NCBI RefSeq assembly: GCF_000003815.2
Contig: NC_049979.1
Coordinates: forward strand, 20,864,909-20,928,908
Reading direction: 5' to 3'
Origin: Branchiostoma floridae
Lineage: Eukaryota > Chordata > Leptocardii > Amphioxiformes > Branchiostomatidae
DNA: 64,000 nucleotides
Below the pieces are notes generated by a model that did no database searches, was not told where the DNA came from, and worked only from the letters and a program-made list of their open reading frames with translations. Shown piece by piece: positions 12,301 to 24,330 of the stretch (positions within the stretch are counted from its first letter, which is position 1; every line of letters starts with the position of its first letter). The position numbers were made by a program, and so were the translations under genes.

Positions 12301-14312
12301 CGGTATAATGATGATGATGTATAGGGCGGAAGGCGACACAATGGCCACACGTGACCTTCCAATTTGTTGGCGGGGGCACACAACACGTGGGCATTACCAT
12401 CAGAAAAGGTCGCGAATAACGGGCCTATTGTGGGCTATTGGGGCGGTGCAGGGGAAAGTGAAGTGAAGTGTTTTGCCCCCTGAGATCTAACATCGCTCCA
12501 TTGCCCGCCAGTTATTCATTCTACACAACAGACGGACTGGGACTCTGGGTGTAATTCGTTAGTGGGGCCTGTAAATTGAAGCGGCACCCAAAAAACTATC
12601 CTCAATAAAGAAATTGGGCCGACATACTGTGTAGGATGCAAATGGCCCATATATGTAGATGCGGGGATATATTTCTTGTCGAAGAGTTGGTACAATTTGT
12701 TTAATGATCCTAATGCGCGTATATTATATGCCAAACGTGAACTGGTCCCAGTTTTATTACGCATCACTACATTAATCGTACTTTGTAATGACCAAACTTA
12801 TAGTTTCTGCACATTTGTATGCTCCTAACGGTTCAACTATTAAGGCAAACATGTAACACGTGCACTAGTGCGATAATTTCTTACATTAAGATAATGTTAT
12901 TATCAATGCAAGTCAGTTTACGATGGAGCAGAAATGTCTTCAGTTCATTAAGTCTTTGGTTCTTTCCTCAAGTCTTCATAAAAACTAGTTCTTAATATTT
13001 TGTAAAGATCTCGTAAACCACCGCGTGTCACCTTTTGTTCTTAAAGTGCACTTGAAGATTACACTCTAGTACCATTTTCTTTATTGTGGCCAGGCGATAA
13101 AGGGCAGAACCATATGGGCGTATGGACAAGAAAACTGACTATAGCCATCGCCCCAGAAAGGCCTGTATGGTGGCCAATTCGCCACACAACGACACCTCCT
13201 ACCGCTAAAAACAATGGCAAAGTACTAAATCTCTCCCGACACAAAGGCTCCTGCTACGCCCTATGACGGGGAATCCATTGTTTCCGCATATGGACCCGTC
13301 GTTTGTGTCGTTGGAGACTAGAATGGCAGTGATGGTGGGGACGTCCCCTTCTGTTGAGAAGTATAGGATCTATTGTTGTTTTACGACTCCGTAAGATGCC
13401 TGGAGTCCTAGGCTGGTGTAGAACATAGATAGATCTCTTGTTAAAGTTTACTTCGGCGGCGGTGAGTGTTCGGCCGGCCGTACCTCGCTATCTGCCCGTC
13501 TGGACAGAGCAGTGAAAGATGTGTCTGTAGGGGCCCTGCCAGATGGCGAGGGAGCCAATTCCCTGTAGCAGACGACGCGTTGCAATTTTGGCCGGTCAGA
13601 CTATTTTTTTCTCTTTTACTATGGTTGGAGAGCGGTAGAGCCAGACGGTTCTTTATCATTAGGGTCAACGGTAGTAGACTCAGGGAGCGTGAACTATTAA
13701 CGTTGTTTTATCTGGCGGTCAGTTATAAAGTTTTCACACCGCGCACAGCATGACGATGAAAGTTAAACTTTTCCAGTGGATTATTGTCGTGATTAGACAA
13801 TGACCTTGGCAGTTTTACGGGCTTAATTAACACAATATGACTGTTCAGGGTCGATGTAGTCCATTTCATGAGATTGATTCTGGTGTAAAATGTTCAAAAG
13901 AAACGACTATTGTCATATAGAATGCGATATTTGGTACTGGTGTACATACTAGTGCATCTGTAGACAAATATAAAAGACGAATATTACAGGACAAGGACGT
14001 TTGAAAACTTATCAAAATGTAGTTCTTTACAATGAAGCCATTCCTTCCCTGTGTGGGCAGCTCACAAGCACATCAGACATGATGATCAGTAGAAATATGC
14101 CCAGTCGCCGGCCTTGGTTCTGAACACCTGGTTCAATGCCGAAGGGACTGGCAGCGCTGGACTGAAGCAATCTTACAGCAGATTGGGAGGGAGGTCATAG
14201 TCTATTTGTTTGTTTGATATTCTACTTTTTAGGATTATATGCCAGCTAAACGTGGCTTTGAAGGACATGCAGATAGAGAAACATTGCGGTCGTCAACCCT
14301 AGTATCTGCTTG
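6331..14312. other. Gene-poor stretch, no coding exon supported
   Basis: Short open frames only, none with a recognisable domain. Local GC- and CpG-richer islands occur at about 8640-8900 and 9460-9570; the latter includes a TAATTA core next to CAATTG. They could be regulatory elements of the neighbouring developmental gene, but nothing in one sequence alone proves it. A 24-bp motif at 10350-10373 recurs at 59209-59232 and a perfect X-box lies at 10695-10708. Confidence 0.45.
10695..10708. promoter_or_regulatory. RFX X-box (GTTACC-AT-AGCAAC)
   Basis: A perfect near-palindromic match to the X-box bound by RFX factors (GTNRCC, 0-3 spacer, RGYAAC). X-boxes mark promoters of ciliary and some neuronal genes. 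No recognisable gene start lies next to it, so its target is unknown. Confidence 0.45.
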
Positions 14313-14547
14313 ACGATCCCGCGTGCACAATAGTCTCTACCAGACGCCGGGTCGCTGTTAAACCGCAGAAATGGAAACAAAATAGAGGAGTAAGCCGGCC
14401 AGAGGAGTATAGCAGGCAATGGTACAGGTCGCACTCTGTTCCCTAGCCGGCTATACTCCTCTGGCCGGCTTACTCCTCTATTTGTTCAATTTCTACGGTT
14501 TTCAAGCGACCTGAAGTCGGGTGGAGACTATACGTGCACAACATCGT
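14313..14547. mobile_element. Long hairpin (foldback) MITE-like element
   Basis: Two arms of about 100 bp face each other around a loop of about 20-25 bp at 14420-14444. The innermost part of each arm (AATAGAGGAGTAAGCCGGCC and on to AGTATAGC) is complementary without a mismatch. Farther out the arms diverge but still pair (GTGCAC, ATAGTCTC, GGTCGCT, AAACCG). No coding capacity. The perfect core with decayed flanks suggests recent gene conversion between arms or a recently formed hairpin. Confidence 0.75.
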
Positions 14548-17500
14548 AGGCTGTTTTCAACAAGAATTAGACACTCAAGTTTTTTACCTATGAAATACCG
14601 ATAGTACACGTATTTCTTAAAAGTTACAAATGATTATGGATATTTCACATATTGTGATAATAGTATTGTTCTATTTTTTTATCAGAAGTACATAGTGTAC
14701 TGTTAGATAATACTTGATCGTCTGCAACACATTTTGTCTTCCACCTCCGGATACAGGGTAGACTTCACCAAATAATCCGATACCCGAAGTGACGATTCGC
14801 ACTTTGCTAACGAGAATAACAAGGCGCGCGACATATCCAAGACGTCTCATCGATAACCTTAAGGATGTCTTGTCACGTCGTTATGTCTCAAAAGACGTTA
14901 CAGTATATTTAATACACATTCTATGAAAGGCCGTCAGACAGTTCGTACTAGTTTGACAGCAGCTGCTGATAAATATGATCTCTTTAGAACTGACAGTCGG
15001 AGCCGATTTACAGATACTGTTGTGGACCTGATTAGTAGAGGTCAAATATATATAGGATTGTACAAGTTATATGTTCTTCCCTTTTTAGGTTTTTAATCCG
15101 GGTGGATGGATTTGGACGAGCATTTAACTTTATGGAACGTTGAAATATTGATCAAGGACAAATATGTGACACTGCTTACTGTGGTTGGGAAGTATCAGTA
15201 GTCAACATTGGTTGTGATGGGCAAATCAATCTAAGTAAAGGAAGAGCGCATAACATTTTGAAAGAGTTTGACTTGCACTAGAAAGACCCCCCTTTTAAAA
15301 TTCTGGACAAACAAATGCATGAAATCGCATGGTAAACATAAGGAGTAGATTTGTTGAAGTGGACACTTGAGTCTCTAATCCGAACTCTGTCCTCTCTCGA
15401 TCTGCCTATGCCTGACTAACCGCTGTGTTCTGTCCTTGGTAACGGCAGTGAGGAGTCAAGAGCGGCATCAGGCTCGGGGGGTTTCGCGGCCCCTCGCCAT
15501 CTGTCGGCAAACTCCGCTAGCGAGCGCCACACCTCGGCCAGAGGTGCCACCTACAAGCTGTGTACTACAGCAGTAGAGTACGTGTTTAATGTGAAGGGAA
15601 AGACTATGCCTATAGAGTTTGGGGAGATGAGTTTGGCACGTACGAAGAAAGGGGTTCCATGCGTCAATAGGAACCCGCTGTTCCCAGACGATTTAACACC
15701 GGTGATACTGAACACCCGCGAGAATCAATCTCAATCGCCCTGTCCATATGCCCCATTCGACCCAAGTGACCCGGCAAAAATGAGCCTACCCCGCCTAGCC
15801 CTCGCGCGAGGAGGGCGATCCATACACGTTAGCCTCCCCGGAAGCAATCGAACCCTCTCAAATGAAGAAAACTGCCCATAAAACGGTAGAAATGGGAGGT
15901 CTGCTAACGTCCAATATGGAGGGAACTTTACTGCGCCGTATGGTGCGCTTTTCCCACTGTATATACTGTGTCCAAACTTGGCCCAACTGACCTCAGGATA
16001 TTAGAAATGATTGGGGAGGGAAACAGGGGGTCATTTTGTCCACCATTTTGACACAGGGGTCATTTGTCACTGCGTCGCTTTGAAAAATGTATCATTTACT
16101 CTCTTTTCTATTGTGCAGATGTGTTGAAAATTGCTGGTTTTCTATCATTTGTATGTAGGGCACAGATGAGAGTTTAGAGAGGCTTAAAATACAACACAAT
16201 GGGCTGTCATTATTTTCTATTGAGACAATTGGACGAATCGGCCTCGTCGCATTTACACGATTGTGCGCATTTGCGTAGACATCAGTGCAAACATTTTTCA
16301 TTGTTATACTTTCTTGTGTGTAATGCTCTTCTAGATCTGTAGATAAACGAGAAAGGCCGTGAAAGATCCGTAAAGAGCCGTGAAAGGTGTCTCTTTATGC
16401 CTGGCATCCCTGACTTACCATTCACTAAGGTGACTTTGGTGCCGTTATAGATGTAAGTCTGCCGTGCAGTAATTCCCATCTCTCCACAGTACGGCACTTT
16501 TAACCTCAAGTTGCTTGTGTTTACACACGCTATCTACACTGTAGCTTCGTGCGGTAGAAACCGCGGCTTGGCGATAGGGATTCACACAAAGCACGACATT
16601 AACCTCTAACACCGCCTCTTGACACCGATAAATCACGTCACTTTTCCCTCAGCGGTGCCGTATACTCGTCTGTACGGTCCCCTTCCTCGTTGAGCGCGCG
16701 AAATTATCCCCCTGCACGCGACGGCACGTGCCGATTTGAGCGCGAACAATGCTCAAATCTCTTACGCCGCTACCGCATTGAGTTGTTCCTTTTTGTCCTT
16801 CCCTCAATAAACCTTATTACCTTTTAGAGGCTTGAAAAGAAGCCCTTGTCATGAAACAGTGGGTAACATAGTCAAGGGTATTGTCCAAAGCAATTACGGG
16901 CCATAGAAGGGGTTAGGATTCAATCTTCTCCAAGAGCCCCGGGGTCGGCGGACAAGCTGGCGGGCTGTGGAGAGGTCGTTGCACCTGTCACTGTGAGGGG
17001 GCACCTGTCACGTCACGTGACCCCTTGGCGCGCCACAGGAAGTTTGTCCTGTCGATGTCGTCTGACTGACAATATGGTGTGAACGAAAAAACGTTTTGGC
17101 TCAGTTTTGGTGATTTAGTCCGTCCATTTTGACCATCTGTACTACAAGCACTTAAGTCTTAAGGAAGGAGATTATGAAGACTGGAAGTAATGCCTAAATG
17201 GAAGAGATACAAGCTTGCACTTCGCCAAGAACAGCCTATCAAGATACAATCAGCTTTTCGACAACAGCTAGACCAGAAAAAGTTTATGAGAAAGATTGCG
17301 CGCTATTTGTAGCAATGTTATTTGGGAAAAAAGGCGATAAGTTTATGAGGCTATAACTGAAAACCAGGGAAGGCATTTCAGTCGCTCAGTAAGTTTTCTC
17401 GAAGGCTAATTTTCAGTCAGCACCTGGTATCTGACCGCCGTCGCCTAAACCTCGTGTCAAGAGTTTTCTCAAAATATCACGTAACGTTCCCCTAAATGAA

Positions 17501-20500
17501 AATTGACGCATAAAACGCATCTAAATGTCAAGAGAGATGTGGAGAGTACTTCTTGCGACAAGAGATACCTTTGATTGACAGGTGAAGCAGACTGTACAGT
17601 GCGAGAGAGCAGACGGCTACTCTCTTGAGGGAGGGGTGATTGGGGTTGCGCCGCAGCCGAACTGACAGTTGGAGCCGATTTGCATCCCCGTCAGACAACG
17701 GGAGTTGAAAAGTTTCAGAATACAAGAGTTGGGTCATATTCTTGAAGACAACACAACCTTTTTACAAAGTAAACATGGCGGCCATTACTCTGTATTCGTA
17801 GCAACATGAGTAAAAGAAATCTACATGATTTGTGTACATATATTTATTTTACTTTTCGTGAATTTGGGCTAAATCCTAGATACATCGTTCCAACGCATTG
17901 TAGTGTCAATGGTACTTTTTCGAAGTTTTAACATTTTTCCATTACTTATTTGCCATCTTTTTCTCTACCCGATAATCTGTTGTTAATATGTTAGATATTT
18001 ATAGAATGAGAATCATGCCTCACGCTGTGCAAAGCCGTACAAAATCCCGTTGTCATCGATTCGGGCTTAGTATATCGATGTGCGCATTTCGAGTAACCGA
18101 TAGGACATGAGTAAAAATAACCATGCACACTACCAATGTTGAATGGTCAATTCTGTCACACACAAACACACATAGAGACAAGATATCGGTACCTTCCTCA
18201 AACTTTCTGATTTGCGTTTCGGTGATTTTACCTTTTTAAAGCATTTTCAAGGGATTAATTTGACTTTAGGAGGAATTTCATATCGATCACCAACTGTAAT
18301 ACGAAATGTTGTTCACCACAATCTTTTTTATTCTATTTCCCCATTATCTCTTTTGATTCACAAGAACCAAAATAATTTGGCAACATGTACACGTAGATGA
18401 GATGTATGATATAGCTTATGGGATTCGGGTGAGAAAGTGCTAGTTATAGATCTCTTTAGATCGTATCTCAGTTAAGTGTTCCTTTCTTTAGAAAATGCCA
18501 CACCATAAAACTTCCGGAAACAAAAGCTCACACGCCAACTTCTTGGTCCGATACCTTTGGTATTTCGCCACACTTTGAGTGATCCAGTGGCTGATCCTTC
18601 TAAATACCGGGTCGGGGAGAGCGGCATGACGATGTTCGGTAACAGTCCTCATTGCACCTGCTCGTCCGCACCCAAACGATCTGTTCATTTGGCAGATCAA
18701 CACGCGCCCCCCTCCCCCAGGACTCGTCATTTGCCGGCCGATCGGGCCACATTACCGCGGCTGGACGCTGATGAGGCGGAGAAAAGCTGAACAGCAGGGG
18801 AAGGGAAGGAGGCACAATGGGGCCATCACTAATCGGTCCTTCGGAGCACACGCAAGTCACGCGCCAATTTCCGGATGCAAATTGTATATACACAAACAAG
18901 ATAAAAAGTTGAACTAAAAAAAAAGAAGTTGGCTTTACAAAATGGCGACGAAGGTGTAAGTAATGAATTGGAGACAGCTATTTGAACGCCGATCGTTGAT
19001 AATTTTTGGAAAGGGAGGATAACAGACGGACTTTGGCGGGAAAATCGATGGCGGACTGACCACCAGCTTTGAGATGAAATAGGGTCAAACGGGAAATCAT
19101 ACGCATCAACGGTGGTCATGAATTTCCGCTGACGGAAAATCATTCTCACCGACCCTGTGAAACAACCATGGCTTGTTTTTCGTGTACGTTTTTTTTGCTT
19201 GCCATACGTATACAGTTTTGAGAAGTATCGTTTGAATGCTATGCGTGTGGCGCGTGCAAGTAACTTCGTTAGCTCGTTAGCGTTCATAATTACCATTTTC
19301 TGTCGTTAAAGGTACACAGATTTGATAACTGCTTTTCGTGCCACGCCAATATCCCAGAAGAAAAGGAGATCTGGCTGCGAAAATCGGATTTAGGAGAGGC
19401 ATTGCTCACTGTTTAGTCGGGAGCTGTCAATACTATGCACCCGGCGGCGCCGATTAACTCTTCACAAAAGTACGTGAACTATTTCCACACGCGCGCACAC
19501 GTAACCTTTAAGCAAATTTCGTTACGAACATCCTGTGTCTGTAAGAGGCAATAAGAGTCACAATAGCTCAACTTGATATCGACAATTTTACAATTAGATT
19601 TGAGACAACAACGTGCACACATATAGCTAAATAGGACATCGACATCCTTGTGAATATATGTTGCTTCCGACAATATAGGATAAGTAAGAAATTGAAGATT
19701 CGATACAATGAGTTGAATTGTTTGTTTTTTAATTATCATTTTTGAATCCTAGGGTATCTCATAGTCTAGCCTATAGTATGCAATAATGTACAAAGGCAGC
19801 TTTGGGGCATCAAACACTGGGAGTTTTATTTTCACACAAGACAAAAGTTCTCCCGGACACAGAGATATCTATCTATACAAAGAGTATGTCAGTACAATAC
19901 TATCCTAAAGCTCTTTTACACATTACATTAGTACGTACAACAGACGTTTCATCTACAAACAGTTCATTCATGAACACATACGATTTTTACTAAGATCATT
20001 ATTGTCGCAAACAACTATGACAAAGAAAGAAGGCAATACAATGGATTGACTAACAGATATTAGGGTCGGGTGGGATTAGGGTGCAGAACAAATTGCGAAG
20101 CGTTGCTGCGTGCTTAGCATCTGAGAGCAAAGTGTCACTAACGACGGACGTTATCTATTTATAAGACAGAAGGAGATGATTCCTTCCCGTTGACTCATCT
20201 TTACAACCTACTGAGTCAGGACAGATTGGGGATGTTCCCTGCCGAGATCATCCGGCGTCCATCTGAAGTGGACACGCTAGTGTTCACGTGCGGCTTTCCG
20301 AGAAGCGGTGGTCTTCAAAACTCAAATGAATAATACATACATCCATTTACACGTTAATCTCTCGCTAAATCTGTCTGTACATTCTCCTGCTAGCCTACAT
20401 GACCAAGTTTAGGCTCCGGCCAAGCCAATCTTCCCATCCTGCCAGTCTCCGGATACACCATCTTCCGCCTCACATCCTGTCACTCTACAATATGTTAATA

Positions 20501-21434
20501 CACCAAGATAAGCGAACACACAACCGAAAACAATACCATTTTTCATTGAAGTAACAGCATTAGAAACAAGGAACAATGACTACTCAAACTGTTAAAACTA
20601 GTATAACCCACATGTGACGTCATTCGTCGACGTTTGCTGCATTTGAAGAAAAACATAATTAAGATTTTTTTTTCTACAGAAGAATTAATGAAACGGCACG
20701 GTCGGAACATACCACTAGACTTCGTTAAATATAACTGATACTTATATAGACAGAATCAGTAAAGATGATTTACTTGGTACCATAGTAAAGCGGGAAACAA
20801 AGCTTTTAAACCGCAAGGTAACAAAATGTGCACTGTTAGCAATCGACGCAAGGAGGCGCCTGGCATCAGTGTAGTGGCGCACGCACGTACATACGCTTAC
20901 ATGTTGGAAGAGCAAGGAGCTATAAGCTAACAAATAGAGAACGGACAATCGTCACTTAAAGGGGTTAATTCCTTTAATCTGAACGATGTGAACCGTCATT
21001 GATAAAGAGCGAAGAAGACGATCGGCATGCATTCCTGTCGTGATCATACTTTTATCCGTGCAGGAGTAGGGTCGTAGCGCCATCTGTCGAGAGCTACAAT
21101 TATGCACAATTATAAAGCGAACGCGGCTTTGCCATAAAAATGATTGACATTTTTGCAAGATCAGTAAATAACCATGTTCAAAATAAGAATTTTCTAAAAT
21201 AGCGAAAAATGGGGGATTGTTCTAAAAATATCTGTCCTGCTTAGATACACCGATTAAATTACGTGGTTTTCAGATCTTTGAAAGTAACCGCCGTAGCGGA
21301 CGGGCCAAATGAAGAAAAAAAAAAACATAAATACAGAAACAGGCATCCTGTAATAGACCAAAATGCCGGGCTTTCTATTCTTGTACTTTTTTTATGTCCC
21401 GCGGCCTGGATTCACATCCTATCAAGTACTGTGG
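14548..21434. other. Gene-poor stretch, no coding exon supported
   Basis: No protein family, RNA gene or large repeat recognised. A 99-codon open frame at 15582-15881 and a 155-codon one at 18829-19296 (minus) show no known motif and contain simple A/T runs, so I leave them out. Two CpG-richer patches occur at about 15440-15560 and 16650-16760. Confidence 0.4.
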
Positions 21435-21440
21435 TTTATT
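21435..21440 (-). terminator. Poly(A) signal of the galactosyltransferase gene
   Basis: AATAAA on the minus strand, 127 bp past the stop codon at 21567 and the first canonical signal downstream. The implied 3' UTR is about 150 nt. Confidence 0.5.
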
Positions 21441-21566
21441 TCAAATAAGGAAATAAATGAAATTGATGAAACCAAGGACCAAACAATCAATTGGGGTAGC
21501 CAAATGCAAGTTAGGATATATTAGTCACGTGTAACATCTGTATGTATCCTGTAAGCTGAAATTTCC

Positions 21567-22454
21567 TTACCACGGATGATAAACTTCGCCTCCTCTCTTA
21601 CTGATGTTTACTAAGATGTGGGTGTACAGTTCTCTGTGTGATGTTGAAGTTACATTATAGCCAGCTGTGTGTAAACTTTTTAGTCCGTCTGTCATGGCCC
21701 TGGCTAGCCAATGTCTTAAGAGAATGTACCTTTGCGGATTCTCCTTCGTGTGGTTGTGAGGAAGCATCTTGTACCTGGCGACGTCTTTTTCCGGACGAGA
21801 TATCTCCAACATGTGTCTTTTCAGTCGGAGGGACATGTCATCATCTTCCCCTCCCCACCCACAGAACAAGTTGGAGTAACCGTTCAGCAGTCGGTAGTGG
21901 GACTTAGTTATGGCCGATACTCCGCCAAACAGATCCGTGTAAGGCAAGTTATAGTCGAATTTGTCGATAGCCACTGACAAGTGCAATGGGGACTTACTAC
22001 AAGTGTACAGATTTCTGTCGTCTTCTGGCAGGAGATCGACGTCGTGTAAGATGAAGCAGTCGTAAGTAGGGTCGTCTTTTAACGCTTCTGTGTACCCTAC
22101 GTTGTAAAGCAGGCCCTTGCAGAACATGGGCTCGCCGCCATGTTGTTCTATGACGTAAATGACGTAATCAATCCCCTGGCGTTGGAGAAACGGGTGCATG
22201 TGGCGGAGGAATATATCCAGGTGTTCTTCTCTGTCTCTGAATGGCACCAAGATGGCGACTTTCTCCGAGGTGCTGGACAGATTTCTTCCAGGGGGACTCC
22301 ATTTACCTCCGAATCCGACATTACCATCAGTTCTTACTGCTTTCTGTAACGTTTTTCTTTCAACTGACGTCTTCACCAAATTTAGGTACGCTGTCAAGCC
22401 GAGTGCGCAGGCGACTTGCAGTAAGATAAGCCGGCGCAATCTCATTTGCCGCAT
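21567..22454 (-). CDS. B4GALT: Beta-1,4-galactosyltransferase (GT7 family), single exon
   Basis: A Golgi type II membrane enzyme that transfers galactose (or GalNAc) from UDP-sugar to GlcNAc- or glucose-type acceptors. The 295-aa frame is complete. It has a short basic cytosolic tail (MRQMRLRR), one membrane anchor at about residues 9-26, a short stem and a catalytic domain from about 65. Family hallmarks are VAILVPFRDRE (67-77), LLYNVGY (115-121), the metal-binding DVD (138-140), FGGVSAI (176-182), GWGGEDDD (199-206) and a His-rich stretch before NPQRY (239-243). The start is the first ATG; a second lies three codons on. It is shorter than most members (about 340-400 aa) because the stem is short. 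Vertebrate homologues have several coding exons, whereas this frame is uninterrupted. Linkage specificity cannot be told. Confidence 0.92.
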   Translation of the reverse strand: MRQMRLRRLILLQVACALGLTAYLNLVKTSVERKTLQKAVRTDGNVGFGGKWSPPGRNLSSTSEKVAILVPFRDREEHLDIFLRHMHPFLQRQGIDYVIYVIEQHGGEPMFCKGLLYNVGYTEALKDDPTYDCFILHDVDLLPEDDRNLYTCSKSPLHLSVAIDKFDYNLPYTDLFGGVSAITKSHYRLLNGYSNLFCGWGGEDDDMSLRLKRHMLEISRPEKDVARYKMLPHNHTKENPQRYILLRHWLARAMTDGLKSLHTAGYNVTSTSHRELYTHILVNISKRGGEVYHPW

Positions 22455-22510
22455 GTTTCCAGAATTGTCTTTTAGTCTAGTTCCCAGGGTAGTTATAGTG
22501 GTAATATGGC

Positions 22511-22549
22511 GATATGATTGATTGATTGATTGATTGACTGACTGACTGA
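22511..22549. repeat. (GATT)n / (GACT)n microsatellite
   Basis: Tandem TGATTGATTGATT followed by GACTGACTGACTGA, immediately upstream of the galactosyltransferase gene. Confidence 0.9.
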
Positions 22550-22710
22550 AGCCTTCTAGATCATAGAGCTCGAGGGTTGGTCAGTTGACAACAGGCGATC
22601 GGTTCTCACTGTTGGAACAAGATTGGATAATCGGTCATTAAGTTACCTTTACAGTTAAATGCATTCAGAATAAGACGCAATGGCACAGTATACACAGCAA
22701 CATATGTATG

Positions 22711-22734
22711 AGTATATATATATATATATATATA
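22711..22734. repeat. (TA)n microsatellite
   Basis: About eleven consecutive TA units within an AT-rich intergenic stretch. Confidence 0.85.
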
Positions 22735-22989
22735 CGTTGCATATAACGTATAGGTACCCGATATTGTGCTGTACAAATTGTAGCCCACTTTTGGTCATGC
22801 CCGCATGCCGAGGTGCATTACACGAAGTTATTGCCAAGTTGTCATTGGCAATAAAGAACAACAGAAGCACGATCTACATGCAGGTTCAGGTTTATACAAA
22901 AGAAAATCCAGCAACACAACAGAATAAAAACCTGCAAGCCGTAACACGTCACCAGCAAGCGTAACGTCAGCGTAACGGTCATTTACGTC

Positions 22990-23083
22990 GACGTCGATGA
23001 AGGTTAGACATCCAGGATATAAGATACGCCAAATAGCAGTTACTCAAGGAACTGGATATAGTTTTATAAACGGTCAGACGTTT
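22990..23083. repeat. Dispersed repeat, copy 1
   Basis: Shares an ordered series of blocks (GACGTCGATGAAGGTTAGA, ATCCAGG, GATACGCCA, AACTGGATATG/A, CGGACGTTT-like) with 57990-58074 in an intron of P450 gene D. It has no open frame of note. It is probably a fragment of a dispersed non-autonomous element of unknown class. Confidence 0.55.
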
Positions 23084-24002
23084 CAGGTAGCATACACTAT
23101 CTTTCGTCAGAGACACTGAATATAAGGTTTCCGTATTTCGTATGTATACGTAATTCGACACTGTATTTCTTATCCCTTTCAAAATTCCCATAAACGCTGA
23201 TTTCTCTAAGATAATAGTCGAAGTCAAACATTCTTCTCTTATCTCAATTGCCCATGGTGATTCGAGATTTGAAGCCCTTACTTGTTTCTAACACAGTGGG
23301 CCCTCGCCCTTCTGCACATCTTTCCACGTCAATACGTTGGTGCCGTAATGTTCGGCGAGAAACAATCAAAATATAGGAGGCAACAAGATGAAATGTTCAT
23401 CGCAAAAAAAGGATATGAACAAGAGATGCGTGTGATTCCTTGAAGTGACCGACGTCACTTTGTTTAAACCATACATGGAAGTGGCATTCTCCCATCGTAA
23501 TCTCCAGCTATTTTAGCATGTCTTTTGTCCTAAAAAGTATAGAAACTGACATTAAAAACTGCACAGTTTTTCTTTACCTGTGTTGTTAGACGTCCTTATA
23601 TGCCCTGTCTTGTTGCATGGCTGTGTCCTGGACGTTCCGTTGACAACATACCTAATATACCTCACTGACGTATCACATCCTGGTAGATTGACAGATTAAC
23701 TTGCTGGTTCTTTCAAGCACTGATTGTAATCTTGTTATTTCCGAGAACAAGAGGGCAAAGGCCAATGAGATTGTGTTGTTTTTGTCTTTCGTTTATTTTT
23801 AACTTTTCTGTCTTATTTTTGACGTTTTTAAATCGAGAGTGCATTCCAAGCACGTAGGCAGGACATAAAGTGGTAATATTTATCAAATAACTCAGTGACA
23901 CGAATGTGTTATGATATAGGTATATAGGTAACGTCAACAAGTTTACACATAAATATAGATTGACGTCTGTGAGTTTATTCATAAGTATACATATGTCACA
24001 GT
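23084..24002. other. Intergenic, nothing recognised
   Basis: AT-rich sequence without family motifs, strong open frames or obvious repeats. Confidence 0.5.
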
Positions 24003-24300
24003 AGAGATCACGATCCAGTAGAATCGTCGATTCTCCTGGGAGAGATCGCGATCGGAGCTGGTCCTAGGGCCAACTCCGATCGGGATCGGGATCCCTCCTA
24101 GGAGAATCGGCGATTCTACTAGTATAGATTGCGATCGGGTCTCTCCTAGGGCCAACTCCGATCCAAACTCAAATGATGCTAAGATATGGGAAACAGACTG
24201 CGCTCGGGATCTGTCCTAGTACAATCGGCGATTCTACTAGACTAAGTACAGATTGCGATCGGCCGTCGTGCGATCCGACCCGCGGTCGGGCTGGTACCTC
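24003..24300. mobile_element. GATC-rich foldback repeat cluster
   Basis: A palindrome at 24017-24120 has arms AGTAGAATCGTCGATTCTCC and its complement around CGATCGGAGCTGG/CCAACTCCGATCG. Parts of the same unit recur twice directly after it (about 24121-24166 and 24195-24290). The block is unusually dense in CGATCG/GATC. It ends near GATACGGAATACAC, a string also found at 40750. It is probably nested or tandem copies of a foldback element. Confidence 0.6.
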
Positions 24301-24330
24301 GGGTGATACGGAATACACCGTGTTGTGTTC

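Noticed and set aside
15582-15881. 99-codon open frame
   Set aside because: No family motif, no upstream acceptor or downstream signal that convinced me; composition allows a chance frame of this length.
18829-19296. 155-codon minus-strand frame
   Set aside because: Low-complexity Phe/Ser-rich stretch over an A run, no recognisable domain.
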